The notes: a model not told the origin generated them from the letters alone. A stretch of 64,000 nt of DNA from Candidatus Methanoplasma cognatum (GCA_009777615.1 WRLM01000003.1:124001-188000); one strand, 5' to 3'. Counted from the first letter of the stretch, positions 8,820 to 17,793 are shown. Program-made: numbers and translations.

Positions 8820-10724
8820 ATGGAGATACTTTCACCTGCGGGTTCGCCGGAAGGGCTGATCGCTTCGATCAAAGGAGGCTGCGACGCCGTCTACCTGGGA
8901 GGAAAAGCGTTCGGCGCAAGAGCATTCTCACAGAACTTCTCTGACGGTGAGATCGAAGGGGCGGTGAACTATGCGCATGAAAGGAATGTGAAAGTGTACG
9001 TGACGGTCAACACCCTGATAAAAGACCATGAGATGAATGAAGCAGTATCTTTCGTGAGATTCCTTGAAGACATAGGAGCGGACGCTGTGCTCATCCAGGA
9101 CCTGGGGCTTCTGGAGAGGATCAGCGGACTGGGTATCGGGAAACACGCCTCCACGCAGATGGGTATCCATTCCGCCCCCGGACTGGAATGGTGTTATGAG
9201 AATGGGATCGATAGAGCGGTGCTCGCGAGGGAACTGACCTTCGACGAGCTGTCATCCGTCATAAAAGGATCGAAGATAGAGACGGAGGTCTTCGTCCAGG
9301 GTGCGCTGTGCTACTGCATATCAGGCGGATGTCTTTTCTCAAGTATAGCAGGCGGAAGGAGCGGTAACAGAGGACAGTGCGCCCAGCCATGCAGGAAATC
9401 ATATCTCTTCAACGGGAAAGAAGGATTCTTCCTCAGCAGCGCCGACCTTTACGGAGTGGATTGGCTTCGCCGTCTGGAATCCATCGGCGTCTCGGCCGTT
9501 AAGATCGAAGGCAGGATGAGAAGTCACGCGTACGCTTACCTGGCCGCCAAAGTATATTCGATGGCGAACCGCGGACGCCCTCCGGAGGAATTTGCAAACG
9601 AGACAGATCTGCTGAAGACCGTTTTCAACAGAGGGTTCTGCGAAGGGTATCTTCCCGGAGTGTCAAGTCCCGTTCAACAGAAATACGCGGATAACAGGGG
9701 TTTCCTTTTGGGAACCGTCTCGATCACCGATAGAAAATTCAGCCTTTCCGATCTGAACGTAACAGTGAACATCAGGGACGGCATATCGATATTCAAAGGA
9801 AAGGAAAAGATAGGCGGCTTCAAGATCAGCTCGCTAGGAACGGCGACCGTCCCATTCAAAGTAGAGAACGGGAAGTATGAGATATACAGGACATATGATC
9901 CGCACATTGACGAGATAAAGAACCTCATCGGCGAGGTGCCTGACCTGAAGGGGCGCACAAAAAGGATGCCTTATCGGCAGGATCTTGAAAAGATCGACAG
10001 AAAGGCAAAGGATCCCGATATCTCATTCTATGTAAGCTCCCTAAAGGTGCTGGAAGCTGTGATCGAGCATGCTGACCGAATCTATTATGACCTGAATGAC
10101 AGCACGGGAACGGCGGAGAAGGTATGTGAAAAGAAAGGCGCGGAGTTCGTGGTCAACCTTCCGAGATTCAGACCGCTGATGGACCTTGACGCGTCCGGGC
10201 ATGACGTCGTGGTGAACACGCCGGATCAATTCCGTCATTATCACAGCAGTAAAGTATACGGAAGCTACCACATGAATATGTTCAACTCCAGCTTTCCGCC
10301 CAGAATGCATCAGACCACACTTTCGGTCGAGCTCTCCAAGTCAATGATACAGGACGCGGCCGGACATTATCCGGGAAGGATAGAAGTGATGGTCTTCGGA
10401 AGAACGGAACTTATGTGCACGCGCGATCCGGGTCTTGCCGCAGGAACGCTGGCGGACGAGCTCGGGCATGAGTTTCCCGTCTACCGTGACGGTTTCGGCC
10501 TTGCCCATATTTTGAACTCGTCCGATCTTCTGCTGCTTCCGTATCTGGAGGAATTGGGTTCGATGGGAGTGGATTCCTTCGGCATAGACCTGAGGAAAAG
10601 GCCCGCCTCGCTGGCAAAGGTCGTTGCGGACGCATATCGGAACAAGGACCTCGGCAAGAAGGGGAGGATCACCGAGATGTGCGGATCCATCAATTACGGG
10701 CATTACCTCCGCGGGGTAGACTAA
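8820..10724 (+). CDS. U32 family protein (peptidase U32 / RNA hydroxylase type)
   Basis: Member of the U32 family. Bacterial relatives TrhP and RlhA hydroxylate tRNA uridine or 23S rRNA cytidine; older members were annotated as collagenase-type proteases. The 634 residues begin with the conserved MEILSPAGSPEGL and include the signature ALCYCISGGCLFSS followed by GRSGNRGQCAQPCR, which carries the conserved cysteines proposed to bind an Fe-S cluster. The C-terminal 250 residues correspond to the longer RlhA/TrhP class. The two pilin-like genes follow on the same strand after 45 bp, but with their own TATA box. The true substrate cannot be read from sequence; RNA modification is the better-supported guess. 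Confidence 0.88.
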   Translation: MEILSPAGSPEGLIASIKGGCDAVYLGGKAFGARAFSQNFSDGEIEGAVNYAHERNVKVYVTVNTLIKDHEMNEAVSFVRFLEDIGADAVLIQDLGLLERISGLGIGKHASTQMGIHSAPGLEWCYENGIDRAVLARELTFDELSSVIKGSKIETEVFVQGALCYCISGGCLFSSIAGGRSGNRGQCAQPCRKSYLFNGKEGFFLSSADLYGVDWLRRLESIGVSAVKIEGRMRSHAYAYLAAKVYSMANRGRPPEEFANETDLLKTVFNRGFCEGYLPGVSSPVQQKYADNRGFLLGTVSITDRKFSLSDLNVTVNIRDGISIFKGKEKIGGFKISSLGTATVPFKVENGKYEIYRTYDPHIDEIKNLIGEVPDLKGRTKRMPYRQDLEKIDRKAKDPDISFYVSSLKVLEAVIEHADRIYYDLNDSTGTAEKVCEKKGAEFVVNLPRFRPLMDLDASGHDVVVNTPDQFRHYHSSKVYGSYHMNMFNSSFPPRMHQTTLSVELSKSMIQDAAGHYPGRIEVMVFGRTELMCTRDPGLAAGTLADELGHEFPVYRDGFGLAHILNSSDLLLLPYLEELGSMGVDSFGIDLRKRPASLAKVVADAYRNKDLGKKGRITEMCGSINYGHYLRGVD

Positions 10725-10740
10725 CTGTAGAAATCTTCCC

Positions 10741-10747
10741 TATATAT
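10741..10747 (+). promoter_or_regulatory. TATA box for the pilin-like genes
   Basis: TATATAT, centred 26 nt before the ATG at 10770. This spacing predicts a leaderless mRNA and argues for the downstream ATG over the one at 10746, which overlaps the box itself. Confidence 0.6.
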
Positions 10748-10769
10748 GTTGAGCATCGTAGAACATAAT

Positions 10770-11177
10770 ATGCGATTTAACAAAAGAGGGGAACTCGGTT
10801 TCCCCGAGGCTATGATGGCGGTCATGATAGTGACCTTATCACTCACTGCGTACCTCGGACTTTTTGCATTGAACGCCGCCAACAACGAAAGCGGGGCTGC
10901 GGTACACGTAGACCACAGGATATTTGACAACCTCGTCCTGAACAACGGAGAGGTGGCGGGGGACATCGAAATGCAGCTTGTGTCGGAAGCTGAAAGGCAC
11001 GGATACAGAGGAATTTCGGTCATATGCGAAGTGCCGGGCGGCCTGGGGTTCAAAGGCATGTCCGTGCGCATAGGTGATATGGATGGTATGATCAGCAGCG
11101 AGAGGTTCCTGTTCCAATTAAGGTCGGCTGACGGCAGGATCGTGCCGGCGGTGATAGAGGTGGCAGTATGCGTCTGA
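10770..11177 (+). CDS. Type IV pilin-like protein 1 (class III signal)
   Basis: A 135-residue predicted pilin or pseudopilin. The N-terminus MRFNKRGELGF is basic and ends in Lys-Arg-Gly, a fitting site for the archaeal prepilin peptidase. A 20-residue hydrophobic helix (MMAVMIVTLSLTAYLGLFAL) follows, then a soluble domain. I chose the ATG at 10770 because it gives the same short basic leader as the neighbouring pilin-like gene and sits 26 nt after a TATA box; the ATG at 10746 would add eight residues. The next gene overlaps by 10 bp. The two are probably the filament or pseudopilus subunits of the secretion machine encoded 2 kb upstream on the other strand. Confidence 0.75.
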   Translation: MRFNKRGELGFPEAMMAVMIVTLSLTAYLGLFALNAANNESGAAVHVDHRIFDNLVLNNGEVAGDIEMQLVSEAERHGYRGISVICEVPGGLGFKGMSVRIGDMDGMISSERFLFQLRSADGRIVPAVIEVAVCV

Positions 11178-11608
11178 AGAACAAGAAGGGGATGACCGCG
11201 ATGGTGGATGCGATGATCTTTGTCGTGGTCATGGGGTTGGCCGTCTCCGCCATATTCGCGTTCAGCGGCGGGGAGCCTGCGCCGGACGATGCGTCGGCAG
11301 TGTGTGACGGTATCTTCACAGCAAAGCTCAGGACAAACGATATTCTTGAAACGGAGGAGACCGGGCTTGTCAGCGTGACGGATATGGCCGCTTTCTACAT
11401 CCTCACCGGAGAAGGGACGATCATCAGATACATAGAAAGCGTTCTGGGGTCCCTGCTGCGTAAGCCTGACTCCTATCGCTTGGATATCAGTTATCAGGGG
11501 AGCACCGTCAGCATCGGGAACGGTGCGGGCGATGCGGTGTCGTCATCCCACAAGGAATACGTAGTGACCTACGGCGGATCTATCACGGCGGATCTGCGGA
11601 TATACTGA
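11168..11608 (+). CDS. Type IV pilin-like protein 2 (class III signal)
   Basis: A 146-residue companion to the preceding gene. It starts MRLKNKKGMTAMVDAM: a basic leader ending in Lys-Lys-Gly, then a hydrophobic helix (MIFVVVMGLAVSAIFAF) and a soluble domain. A GGTGG ribosome-binding site lies just before the ATG, and the start overlaps the previous gene by 10 bp, so the two are co-translated. The soluble domains of the two proteins do not resemble each other obviously. A perfect 8-bp stem-loop lies just after the stop. No other function is suggested. Confidence 0.75.
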   Translation: MRLKNKKGMTAMVDAMIFVVVMGLAVSAIFAFSGGEPAPDDASAVCDGIFTAKLRTNDILETEETGLVSVTDMAAFYILTGEGTIIRYIESVLGSLLRKPDSYRLDISYQGSTVSIGNGAGDAVSSSHKEYVVTYGGSITADLRIY

Positions 11609-12847
11609 TCATGCGCCGAACTTTTCGGCGCGGTCCGCTAGGTCCATGCACATCGGGACTATGTATTTCCCTCTGATGCGTCCGATGCGGCCGTGCGAAC
11701 ACCCAGATTCGCTGAACGTATCTGCGTCGTCCCTTATGTTGCCGGGCGTGTATACGGTTATCGGCACCGGGTCCCCGCTGTGGTCGCCCAGAGAGCAGGG
11801 CGTGCTGTGGTCGGCCGTGAATACAATGACAAGATCTTCCCGGAAATTGTCTTTGAAGTATCTGGCCATCTCGTCCAGGCGTTTCACCACACTGCATTTC
11901 AGAAGCGGGTCGCAGTCATGTCCGCACACATCGGGCGCCTTTACGTTCATTAGAACGAAATCATATTCTTTCAGTGTCTCCATCGCAATTTTCGCTTTGG
12001 ACACAAAATTGGAACTGCATCCGCCCGTACAGTCGGGAGGGAGGTCTATGACGTCCAGTCCGCATACTCCGCATATCCCCTTTATCATACCTACGCCGGC
12101 GACGCATGCCGCTTTGACCCCGTATTTCTCCGGGAATGGCTTTATGTCGGGGAACGAGCCGGCGCCTCTCGGAACTATTATGTTCGCGGGAAGAAGCCCT
12201 TCCGCTGCCCTTCTAACATTCACAGGATGGTCCTTGAGCCTTTCATACGACTCTTTGACGAACTTGTTCAATACGTTAGCGGTGAACTCCGCTTCAGGGA
12301 CCATGCCTTTGGATCGATTCAGCGGTCCGTTGTCATGAGAATCCACATCCGTCACTTCCGGACTCAGACCGCTGCCCCTGAGGATCAGGGCCGCTCTGTG
12401 TTCAGTGCTTTCTTTTAAGATCGCTTCGACACCGTCGATCTTGATGCCGGCGAGGGACTTGATAAGCTCCGTGGTGTCCGGCTTGTCTATCCTTCCCGCG
12501 CGGCGGTCTATGATGTTCATGTCCTTGTCGCAGGTGGAGAAGTTGCATCTGAACGCGACATCCCCGTGCCTGCCGATGAGTCCGATGCCGGCGGCCTCGA
12601 ACGGTCCTCTTCCGGTGTAGACCTCAAGGGGATCATAGCCCAGTAAGGAAAGATGGGATGTGTCGCTCCCTGGTCTTATGCCGATGTCGACCGTGTCGCA
12701 TGTGCCGGCTATCCCGTTCTTTGTGAACCAATCGAGGTTCGGCGTCTCCGTTGCCTGGAGGGGGGTAAGCCCGTCCAATTCCTTACAGCCTCTGTCCCCC
12801 AGGCCGTCCATCACCACGATCAGTATCTTTTTTTTAAGGGCGGGCAA
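11609..12847 (-). CDS. apgM: 2,3-bisphosphoglycerate-independent phosphoglycerate mutase, archaeal type
   Basis: Interconverts 3- and 2-phosphoglycerate in glycolysis/gluconeogenesis, with metal ions and no cofactor. Family landmarks are KKILIVVMDGLGDR near the N-terminus (metal Asp), GSDTSHLSLLGYDP (catalytic serine segment), GRGPFEAAG, DVDSHDNGPLN, and the C-terminal metal site VFTADHSTPC. I favour a TTG start at 12847 (412 residues, MPALKKKIL). It has a GAGGA ribosome-binding site seven bases upstream and does not overlap the preceding gene, whereas the GTG at 12880 has no such site and would overlap by 31 bp. The iron-sulfur flavoprotein gene upstream is likely co-transcribed. Confidence 0.93.
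   Translation of the reverse strand: MPALKKKILIVVMDGLGDRGCKELDGLTPLQATETPNLDWFTKNGIAGTCDTVDIGIRPGSDTSHLSLLGYDPLEVYTGRGPFEAAGIGLIGRHGDVAFRCNFSTCDKDMNIIDRRAGRIDKPDTTELIKSLAGIKIDGVEAILKESTEHRAALILRGSGLSPEVTDVDSHDNGPLNRSKGMVPEAEFTANVLNKFVKESYERLKDHPVNVRRAAEGLLPANIIVPRGAGSFPDIKPFPEKYGVKAACVAGVGMIKGICGVCGLDVIDLPPDCTGGCSSNFVSKAKIAMETLKEYDFVLMNVKAPDVCGHDCDPLLKCSVVKRLDEMARYFKDNFREDLVIVFTADHSTPCSLGDHSGDPVPITVYTPGNIRDDADTFSESGCSHGRIGRIRGKYIVPMCMDLADRAEKFGA
11613..11631. terminator. Stem-loop between convergent genes (pilin 2 / phosphoglycerate mutase)
   Basis: Perfect 8-bp stem GCGCCGAA / TTCGGCGC with a 3-nt loop. It lies four bases after the pilin 2 stop and inside the last codons of the convergent phosphoglycerate mutase gene. 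It could stop transcription from both sides; no long T-tract follows. Confidence 0.45.
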
Positions 12848-12849
12848 TC

Positions 12850-13428
12850 TTATTCCTCTTTGATCTTTTTCAAAAGCCACGCCATGTTCTCTCCGAGAAC
12901 TTTAACGGTCCTTACTCCTTCCTCATCCTTTTCATAATCGCCTTCCATCCTGGCGAGGCTTATGTTCCAATAAGATGACCCCACGATCATCATTTCGCTT
13001 ATGGAGAAGAAGTGGTTGATGGTGTCGAAAGCGTGTATCCCTCCGGCGCGCCTTGCCGCGACCACGGCCGCTCCGACTTTCCTTCTGTTGGGGTTGCCGT
13101 TAGATTTTATCACATACCCGGCGCGGTCGATCAGGGCTTTGGCCTCGGTGTTCACGTCCGCGAAGTATGTCGGGGACCCGATTATGATGCCGTCCGCCTC
13201 GATCATCTTTTGAACGCAGGAGTTGATGATGTCGTCATCCATTACGCAACGCATGTTCTTATTTTTCCCACAGGCTCCGCACGCTCTGCATCCGTGGATG
13301 TCATTCCCTCCGACCTGGACCATCTCAGTCTCTATGCCTTCGGAGTTCAGTACTTTGAACATGTCTTTGATCATGTGCGCTGTGTTGCCGTCTTTTCTGG
13401 GGCTGCAGTTAAAACCTACTACCTTCAT
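12850..13428 (-). CDS. Iron-sulfur flavoprotein (NADPH-dependent FMN reductase family)
   Basis: Flavodoxin-fold protein that carries FMN and an Fe-S cluster and moves electrons, probably from ferredoxin. The 192 residues (start MKVVGFNCSPRKDGNT, phosphate-binding loop of the FMN site) include the compact cysteine motif CRACGACGKNKNMRC, the CX2CX2CX7C pattern of methanogen iron-sulfur flavoproteins. SPTYFADV is the second flavin-binding stretch. I start at the ATG at 13428 rather than the GTG three codons upstream. The family occurs in many copies in methanogens and is linked to oxygen or peroxide detoxification; no specific partner is evident here. Confidence 0.88.
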   Translation of the reverse strand: MKVVGFNCSPRKDGNTAHMIKDMFKVLNSEGIETEMVQVGGNDIHGCRACGACGKNKNMRCVMDDDIINSCVQKMIEADGIIIGSPTYFADVNTEAKALIDRAGYVIKSNGNPNRRKVGAAVVAARRAGGIHAFDTINHFFSISEMMIVGSSYWNISLARMEGDYEKDEEGVRTVKVLGENMAWLLKKIKEE

Positions 13429-13902
13429 CAGAATCACTCTGGGTTGTCATAATGTCATCCGGATAAATAAAATGAATCATGGACGGAATTCATGACCTCC
13501 GCGGTAGCAGCAGTAAAATGTGTTCATATTGACACGGACAATCGGGACATATTCATTAAGGCCGCCGATCGCAGAACATGTCTGCTATTCGCCGCGGCCG
13601 CGGATGGTTTTAATCACCGGGTGCTTCCGTTATATAAGCAACTGTCGAACGGAAACGACGATATCTATGTACGACAAATAGAGGAACGCACACCTGCATA
13701 TTCTTTCCGATCTCCGCCGTTATCGATCGGTTGTGCGGCTCTTTGGACCGAGTGTCAAAAATACTCCTTTCCTCCGAAATAAGACGTCTACTGTCCGTCG
13801 TAGTTGGAACAGAATCTTGTTTAACGTATCCCTCCTGGAACATAGTCAGCCGTCGAACTTTGGGCACAGAAGCGCTTTAATACTATTTGCAATGTAACAA
13901 AT
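13429..13902. other. Intergenic stretch with no convincing gene
   Basis: About 470 bp between divergent genes. Two short open frames cross it (13492-13782 plus, 13610-13867 minus). Neither has a ribosome-binding site, a recognisable domain or the codon use of its neighbours. Near the right end TTTAATACT (13876-13884) is a likely TATA box for the hydrolase that starts at 13903, giving a leaderless mRNA. Confidence 0.5.
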
Positions 13903-14682
13903 ATGCCTTACGCAGATGTCAACAACGTCCATTTGTACTATGACAGAGAAGGGAGCGGCCCGCCTCTGATACTCATTACGGGCTTCGGAGGGGACATAGG
14001 TTTCTGGAGAAGGGCTTCTGAAATGCTTTCCGAAAAATTCACTCTAATAAAGGTAGATAACAGAGGGTCCGGAAACACCATCTACAAAGACCGGTTCACG
14101 CTGGACGACATTGCCGAAGACGTCAGATGTTTGACCGAAGAATTGGGATTTGATAAAATAAGCATCCTCGGGTGGTCCATGGGGTCTCACATAGCGCAGA
14201 AAGCTGCGGTACTTATGCCAGAGAAGATAACCGCGCTGATCCTCGTCTCTTCCTATCGTTACAGACCGTCCCGTTTCAATTACATCGTGTCGGCGATGGT
14301 CGATGCGATAAAACAGGGGATGCCTGCGGAATACTTAGCTAAAATACTGAACGGTATTTGTTATACGGAAGAGTTCTTTAAAAAGAAAGAAACCGAAGAA
14401 AAGAGCATCAGAGCGTATAGCTTTAAGGATATTTTGGGCTTAGGATACCAGATCGGTGCGATGGGGCTTTCAGACGTGACCGGTCTGGCGGCGGAGATCA
14501 GTGTTCCGACGCTTATTATACACGGCAGCAAAGACATCACGGTTGAGTGCGAGGAGGGGCTTCGCCTCGCGGAAACCATACCCGGATGCAAAACGGCGAT
14601 AATAGAAGGGGCAGGACACCACATACCTGCGGACGAATACGTACCGCACGCCGTGGATTTCATCGAGCAACATATGGCTTGA
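13903..14682 (+). CDS. Alpha/beta hydrolase (paralogue A)
   Basis: A 259-residue cytoplasmic hydrolase with the alpha/beta fold. The oxyanion region ITGFGGDIGFW is near residue 28 and the nucleophile elbow GWSMG near residue 92. An acid in HGSKD and the catalytic His in EGAGHH close to the C-terminus complete the triad. The substrate is unknown; relatives include esterases, lipases and enol-lactone hydrolases. It is clearly paralogous to the gene at 20747-21532: both share the ITG.GGD..FW, DNRGSG and LGWSMG segments and an RPSR.NYI-type cap. The start lies about 24 nt after a TATA box. Confidence 0.88.
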   Translation: MPYADVNNVHLYYDREGSGPPLILITGFGGDIGFWRRASEMLSEKFTLIKVDNRGSGNTIYKDRFTLDDIAEDVRCLTEELGFDKISILGWSMGSHIAQKAAVLMPEKITALILVSSYRYRPSRFNYIVSAMVDAIKQGMPAEYLAKILNGICYTEEFFKKKETEEKSIRAYSFKDILGLGYQIGAMGLSDVTGLAAEISVPTLIIHGSKDITVECEEGLRLAETIPGCKTAIIEGAGHHIPADEYVPHAVDFIEQHMA

Positions 14683-14776
14683 GAGTGTCATAAAGATAGT
14701 GAATGTTATCGAACATGCGAGCCTTGATCCTGTGTCGTGATCGGGTCGGAAAAAGAGTGCCGGGTACGCCCTGTTC

Positions 14777-14799
14777 CGGTTCCGCACGAGAGCGAACCG
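14777..14799. terminator. Stem-loop between convergent genes (hydrolase A / acyl-CoA synthetase)
   Basis: CGGTTCCGC pairs with GCGAACCG around a 6-nt loop, with a single bulged C. It is placed between two convergent genes, just beyond the 3' end of the acyl-CoA synthetase gene. Likely a bidirectional terminator; no T-tract. Confidence 0.35.
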
Positions 14800-14804
14800 C
14801 CGTC

Positions 14805-16457
14805 TCACACGCTCGGCCACATCTGAGCCGACATTTCCCTGAGCTTATATTTCTGGATCTTACCGCTGGCGGTCATCGGATACTCTTTGACGAAGGCTAC
14901 GTACGCGGGGACCTTATGTTTGGCGATCTTTCCGCGGCAGTGGTCTTGTATGTCTGCTGGGGTCAGGTCGTATCCTTTCTTCAGTATTATGAAAGCGCCT
15001 GGGACCTCTCCGTATTTCCTGTCCGGGACGCCGACGACCTGCACATCGTTGACCCCCTCGATGTGATGTATGAAATCCTCCACCTCTTTCGGATAGATAT
15101 TTTCCCCGCCCCTTATGATCAGGTCCTTGATCCTCCCCGTGACGGAAAAATATCCGTCCGCGTCTTTCACCCCGATGTCTCCGGAATGCAGCCATCCGTC
15201 TTTGTCTATTGCTTCGGCCGTCTCCTCTGGCATGTTGTAATACCCTTTCATTACGTTGTATCCGCGGCAGCAGAATTCTCCGGGTATGCCGACCTCGCAG
15301 ATCTCTCCCGTATCAGGGTCGATTATTTCCACCTCTACCCCGTTCATAGCCTTTCCGACGGTTGAGCATTTCTTTTCGATGCTTGGCTCGTCATACGTTG
15401 ATTGGGTCATCCCGGGGGAAGATTCGGTCAGGCCGAAGACGATCGTCACTTCCCTCATGTTCATCCTGCTGACCGCTTCCTCCATCGTTTTGGTGGGGCA
15501 AGGGGAACCGGCCATTATTCCTGTCCGCAGGGAGCTGAAGTCGAACTTATCGAACATCTTGTGCTCCATTATGGATATGAACATCGTGGGGACGCCGTAA
15601 AGGGCGGTGCATCTTTCCTTTTCGACCGACGTCATCACTATCAAGGGATCATATTCTTCCAGTATGACCATCGCCGCCCCGTGGTTGACAGAGGCCATGA
15701 CGCCCAGGCTGCATCCGAAACAATGGAAGAGTGGCACAGGCAGGCAGATGCGGTCGTCGGGTTTGAAATTTTGATTTATGCCGACCCAATATCCGTTGTT
15801 GCCTATGTTGTGGTGGGTGAGCATGACCCCTTTAGGGAAACCGGTCGTCCCGGATGTGTACTGCATGTTCACCACATCGTGAACGCTCAGCCCGTTCTGT
15901 CTTTCTCTGTATTCATCTTCGGTCACCTGACATGACATGGCCATTACCTCAGGCATAGAGAACATCCCGCGGTGCTTTTCTGACCCGAGGAACATCACTC
16001 TCCTCAGATGAGGGTACCTCTCCGATCTGAGCATCCCTCTCGGCTGAGATTTCAGCTCGGGTATCAGTTCATAGAGGGTCTTCACATAGTCGGTATCCCT
16101 GCAGCCGTCGATAATGAAAATGTTCTCTGTTTCCGACTGGCGGATTATGTAATCTATCTCGGCCGATTTGTAATTGGTGTTGATGGTCAAAAGTATAGCG
16201 CCTATTTTGGCGGTGGCAAACTGTAAAGCAACCCAATGGGGTACGTTCGTCGCCCATACGGCGACTTTCTCTCCTCTCTGGACCCCCATCGCCATCAGCC
16301 CTTTCGCGATGTCGTCCACGGTCTCTTTGAATTCCCTCCACGTCTGCCTGTAACCCCTGTCCACATACACCACGGCGTCGTTATCCGGATATTTGGCAGT
16401 GATCTCGTCAAGCAACTGACCCAACGTCGCTTCTCTCGTTATCTCATCCCTCGGCAT
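14805..16457 (-). CDS. Acyl-CoA synthetase (AMP-forming)
   Basis: Activates a carboxylic acid to its CoA thioester with ATP, through an acyl-AMP. The 550 residues contain the adenylate-forming motifs in order: YTSGTTGFPKGVMLTH (P-loop), FGLTESSPG (A5), GWLHSGDIG (A7), GRIKDLIIRGGENIYP (A8 hinge), and a C-terminal catalytic lysine in TASGKIQK. The closest families are medium-chain and branched-chain fatty acid ligases; the exact acid cannot be fixed. The upstream XRE-cupin regulator gene ends 9 bp before this start, so the two form an operon in which the regulator probably senses the acid or its CoA ester. Confidence 0.93.
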   Translation of the reverse strand: MPRDEITREATLGQLLDEITAKYPDNDAVVYVDRGYRQTWREFKETVDDIAKGLMAMGVQRGEKVAVWATNVPHWVALQFATAKIGAILLTINTNYKSAEIDYIIRQSETENIFIIDGCRDTDYVKTLYELIPELKSQPRGMLRSERYPHLRRVMFLGSEKHRGMFSMPEVMAMSCQVTEDEYRERQNGLSVHDVVNMQYTSGTTGFPKGVMLTHHNIGNNGYWVGINQNFKPDDRICLPVPLFHCFGCSLGVMASVNHGAAMVILEEYDPLIVMTSVEKERCTALYGVPTMFISIMEHKMFDKFDFSSLRTGIMAGSPCPTKTMEEAVSRMNMREVTIVFGLTESSPGMTQSTYDEPSIEKKCSTVGKAMNGVEVEIIDPDTGEICEVGIPGEFCCRGYNVMKGYYNMPEETAEAIDKDGWLHSGDIGVKDADGYFSVTGRIKDLIIRGGENIYPKEVEDFIHHIEGVNDVQVVGVPDRKYGEVPGAFIILKKGYDLTPADIQDHCRGKIAKHKVPAYVAFVKEYPMTASGKIQKYKLREMSAQMWPSV

Positions 16458-16466
16458 GTTACGGCC

Positions 16467-17018
16467 TCAGAAAGGAACGTATATCATGGCGAATATCTCC
16501 GCCGGACGGTCGGCCGCACTGACCTTGTGCGGTATCAGCGAGTTATAATACACCGAATCACCCGGCTCCAGCATGTGCTTCTCTTTGCCGTATGTCAATT
16601 CGATCTTTCCGGAAAGGACCATGATGAATTCTTCCCCTTCGTGAGACGACAATGCCTCTCCGCACTCGGGGTCGATCTTTATGAACAAAGGCTCCATGTT
16701 CCTGTCCGTTTTGCCTTTGCCCAGCGGGAAATAGTGGTAATGGGATTTACCTTGGGAGGAACTGTCTTCCGTTCTCTCGGAGACCTTGGTTATAAGGGGG
16801 TCTTTCACGGCAATGTCGTCCGTAAAGGTCCCAAGACGCTTGCCCAATGCTCTGGAAAGTTTTATCAGCATGCCCACGGCCGGATATGTGCTCCCATCTT
16901 CGACGTCCCTGATGAAATCGACTTCCAATCCTGTTCTTTCAGCAAGTTCTTCTTGTGTTATGCCCAACCTCTCTCTGTATACTCGGATCCTTGAACCCAG
17001 CTTATTAGTATCGTCCAT
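16467..17018 (-). CDS. XRE-family transcriptional regulator with cupin sensor domain
   Basis: A 183-residue two-domain regulator. Residues 8-62 form a helix-turn-helix of the XRE type (LGITQEELAERTGLEVDFIRD). After a linker, residues 110-180 form a cupin beta-barrel (SSHEGEEFIMVLSGKIEL, LEPGDSVYYNSLIPH) that probably binds a small ligand. Being first in an operon with the acyl-CoA synthetase, it likely controls that gene and itself. A strong GGAGGAAGG ribosome-binding site lies before the ATG. A TATA-like TTCTTATTAAT lies on the minus strand around 17058-17070. Confidence 0.9.
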   Translation of the reverse strand: MDDTNKLGSRIRVYRERLGITQEELAERTGLEVDFIRDVEDGSTYPAVGMLIKLSRALGKRLGTFTDDIAVKDPLITKVSERTEDSSSQGKSHYHYFPLGKGKTDRNMEPLFIKIDPECGEALSSHEGEEFIMVLSGKIELTYGKEKHMLEPGDSVYYNSLIPHKVSAADRPAEIFAMIYVPF

Positions 17019-17277
17019 CCGGCCTTCCTCCCTCGGCTTCGGTGGATATATCTCATCCGATTAATAAGAAATTCGGCAGGTGCGGGGGGAGAGGCAGAAC
17101 GGGGGTCATACCCGGAACTCATTCCCGTCTGCTTTTTTCCTTAACTGAATAGTGCGGTACCTGTCCTTTCTGCGGCGGTCTCGATACGGCGGCTATAGAG
17201 ACAAACTTATTTTATGGGCAGGACCTATATTGTCACCTTTATCAGATACGGATTAAGAGAGACGGAAGGTTAGGAAA

Positions 17278-17712
17278 ATGAGTCAGAAAATCATTGCAAA
17301 AGCAGGAGAGATCATCAACGCGAAAACAGGATACATAGGCGGCGGCATGGGAGGATATGCCGCCCTCGCCCTTATTGATGAAGAAGGCTATCCCACAGCC
17401 TCCACATTGACCATCGCAAAAGCGGACGGTATCAAATGGCTTACGTTCTGCACTTCGCTCGGCAGGAATTCAGCTAAAAGAGTTAACAAATGCAACCGAG
17501 CAAGCGTGTGCATCAACTCCAGCGAATACAACATAACCCTTGTGGGCACAGTAGAAATACAGACCGACCCAGATACCAAAAAAGATATGTGGTTTCCGGA
17601 AATGAAAGGTCACTGGAGCGGCCCCGATGATCCGGACTATTGCGTTTTACGTTTCAACACGGAGCGCTATAGCCTTTTTGTCGGTTACGAAGAAGCAAAA
17701 GGTACTCTGTGA
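17278..17712 (+). CDS. Pyridoxamine 5'-phosphate oxidase family protein (flavin-binding split barrel)
   Basis: A 144-residue protein of the FMN-binding split-barrel fold, close to the general stress protein 26 group. The core pattern is visible: a small-residue strand with YPTASTLTIAK, then WLTFCTSLGRNSAKRVNKCNRASVCI (the region that contacts the flavin phosphate) and a closing strand YNITLVGTVEI. Function probably lies in flavin- or F420-linked redox chemistry; the substrate is unknown. A GGAAGGTTAGG sequence precedes the ATG. The stop codon lies inside a 9-bp stem-loop. It seems to be transcribed alone. Confidence 0.85.
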   Translation: MSQKIIAKAGEIINAKTGYIGGGMGGYAALALIDEEGYPTASTLTIAKADGIKWLTFCTSLGRNSAKRVNKCNRASVCINSSEYNITLVGTVEIQTDPDTKKDMWFPEMKGHWSGPDDPDYCVLRFNTERYSLFVGYEEAKGTL

Positions 17713-17734
17713 TCGGCAATTCGACTGCCGATCA
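17710..17734. terminator. Stem-loop overlapping the stop codon of the split-barrel gene
   Basis: Perfect 9-bp stem TGATCGGCA / TGCCGATCA with a 7-nt loop. The first TGA is the stop codon itself. It stands between convergent genes (the Vor operon ends at 17794). The short gap beyond it (17735-17793) shows nothing else. Confidence 0.5.
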
Positions 17735-17793
17735 CGCACCTGTTTAACATGGGATTCGGAGAACATCGGCCAGCCCGGCGCCCCGCCGGCGTC

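Noticed and set aside
13492-13782. Plus-strand frame of 96 codons in the intergenic region
   Set aside because: No ribosome-binding site, no domain, and a competing minus-strand frame of similar quality; probably non-coding.
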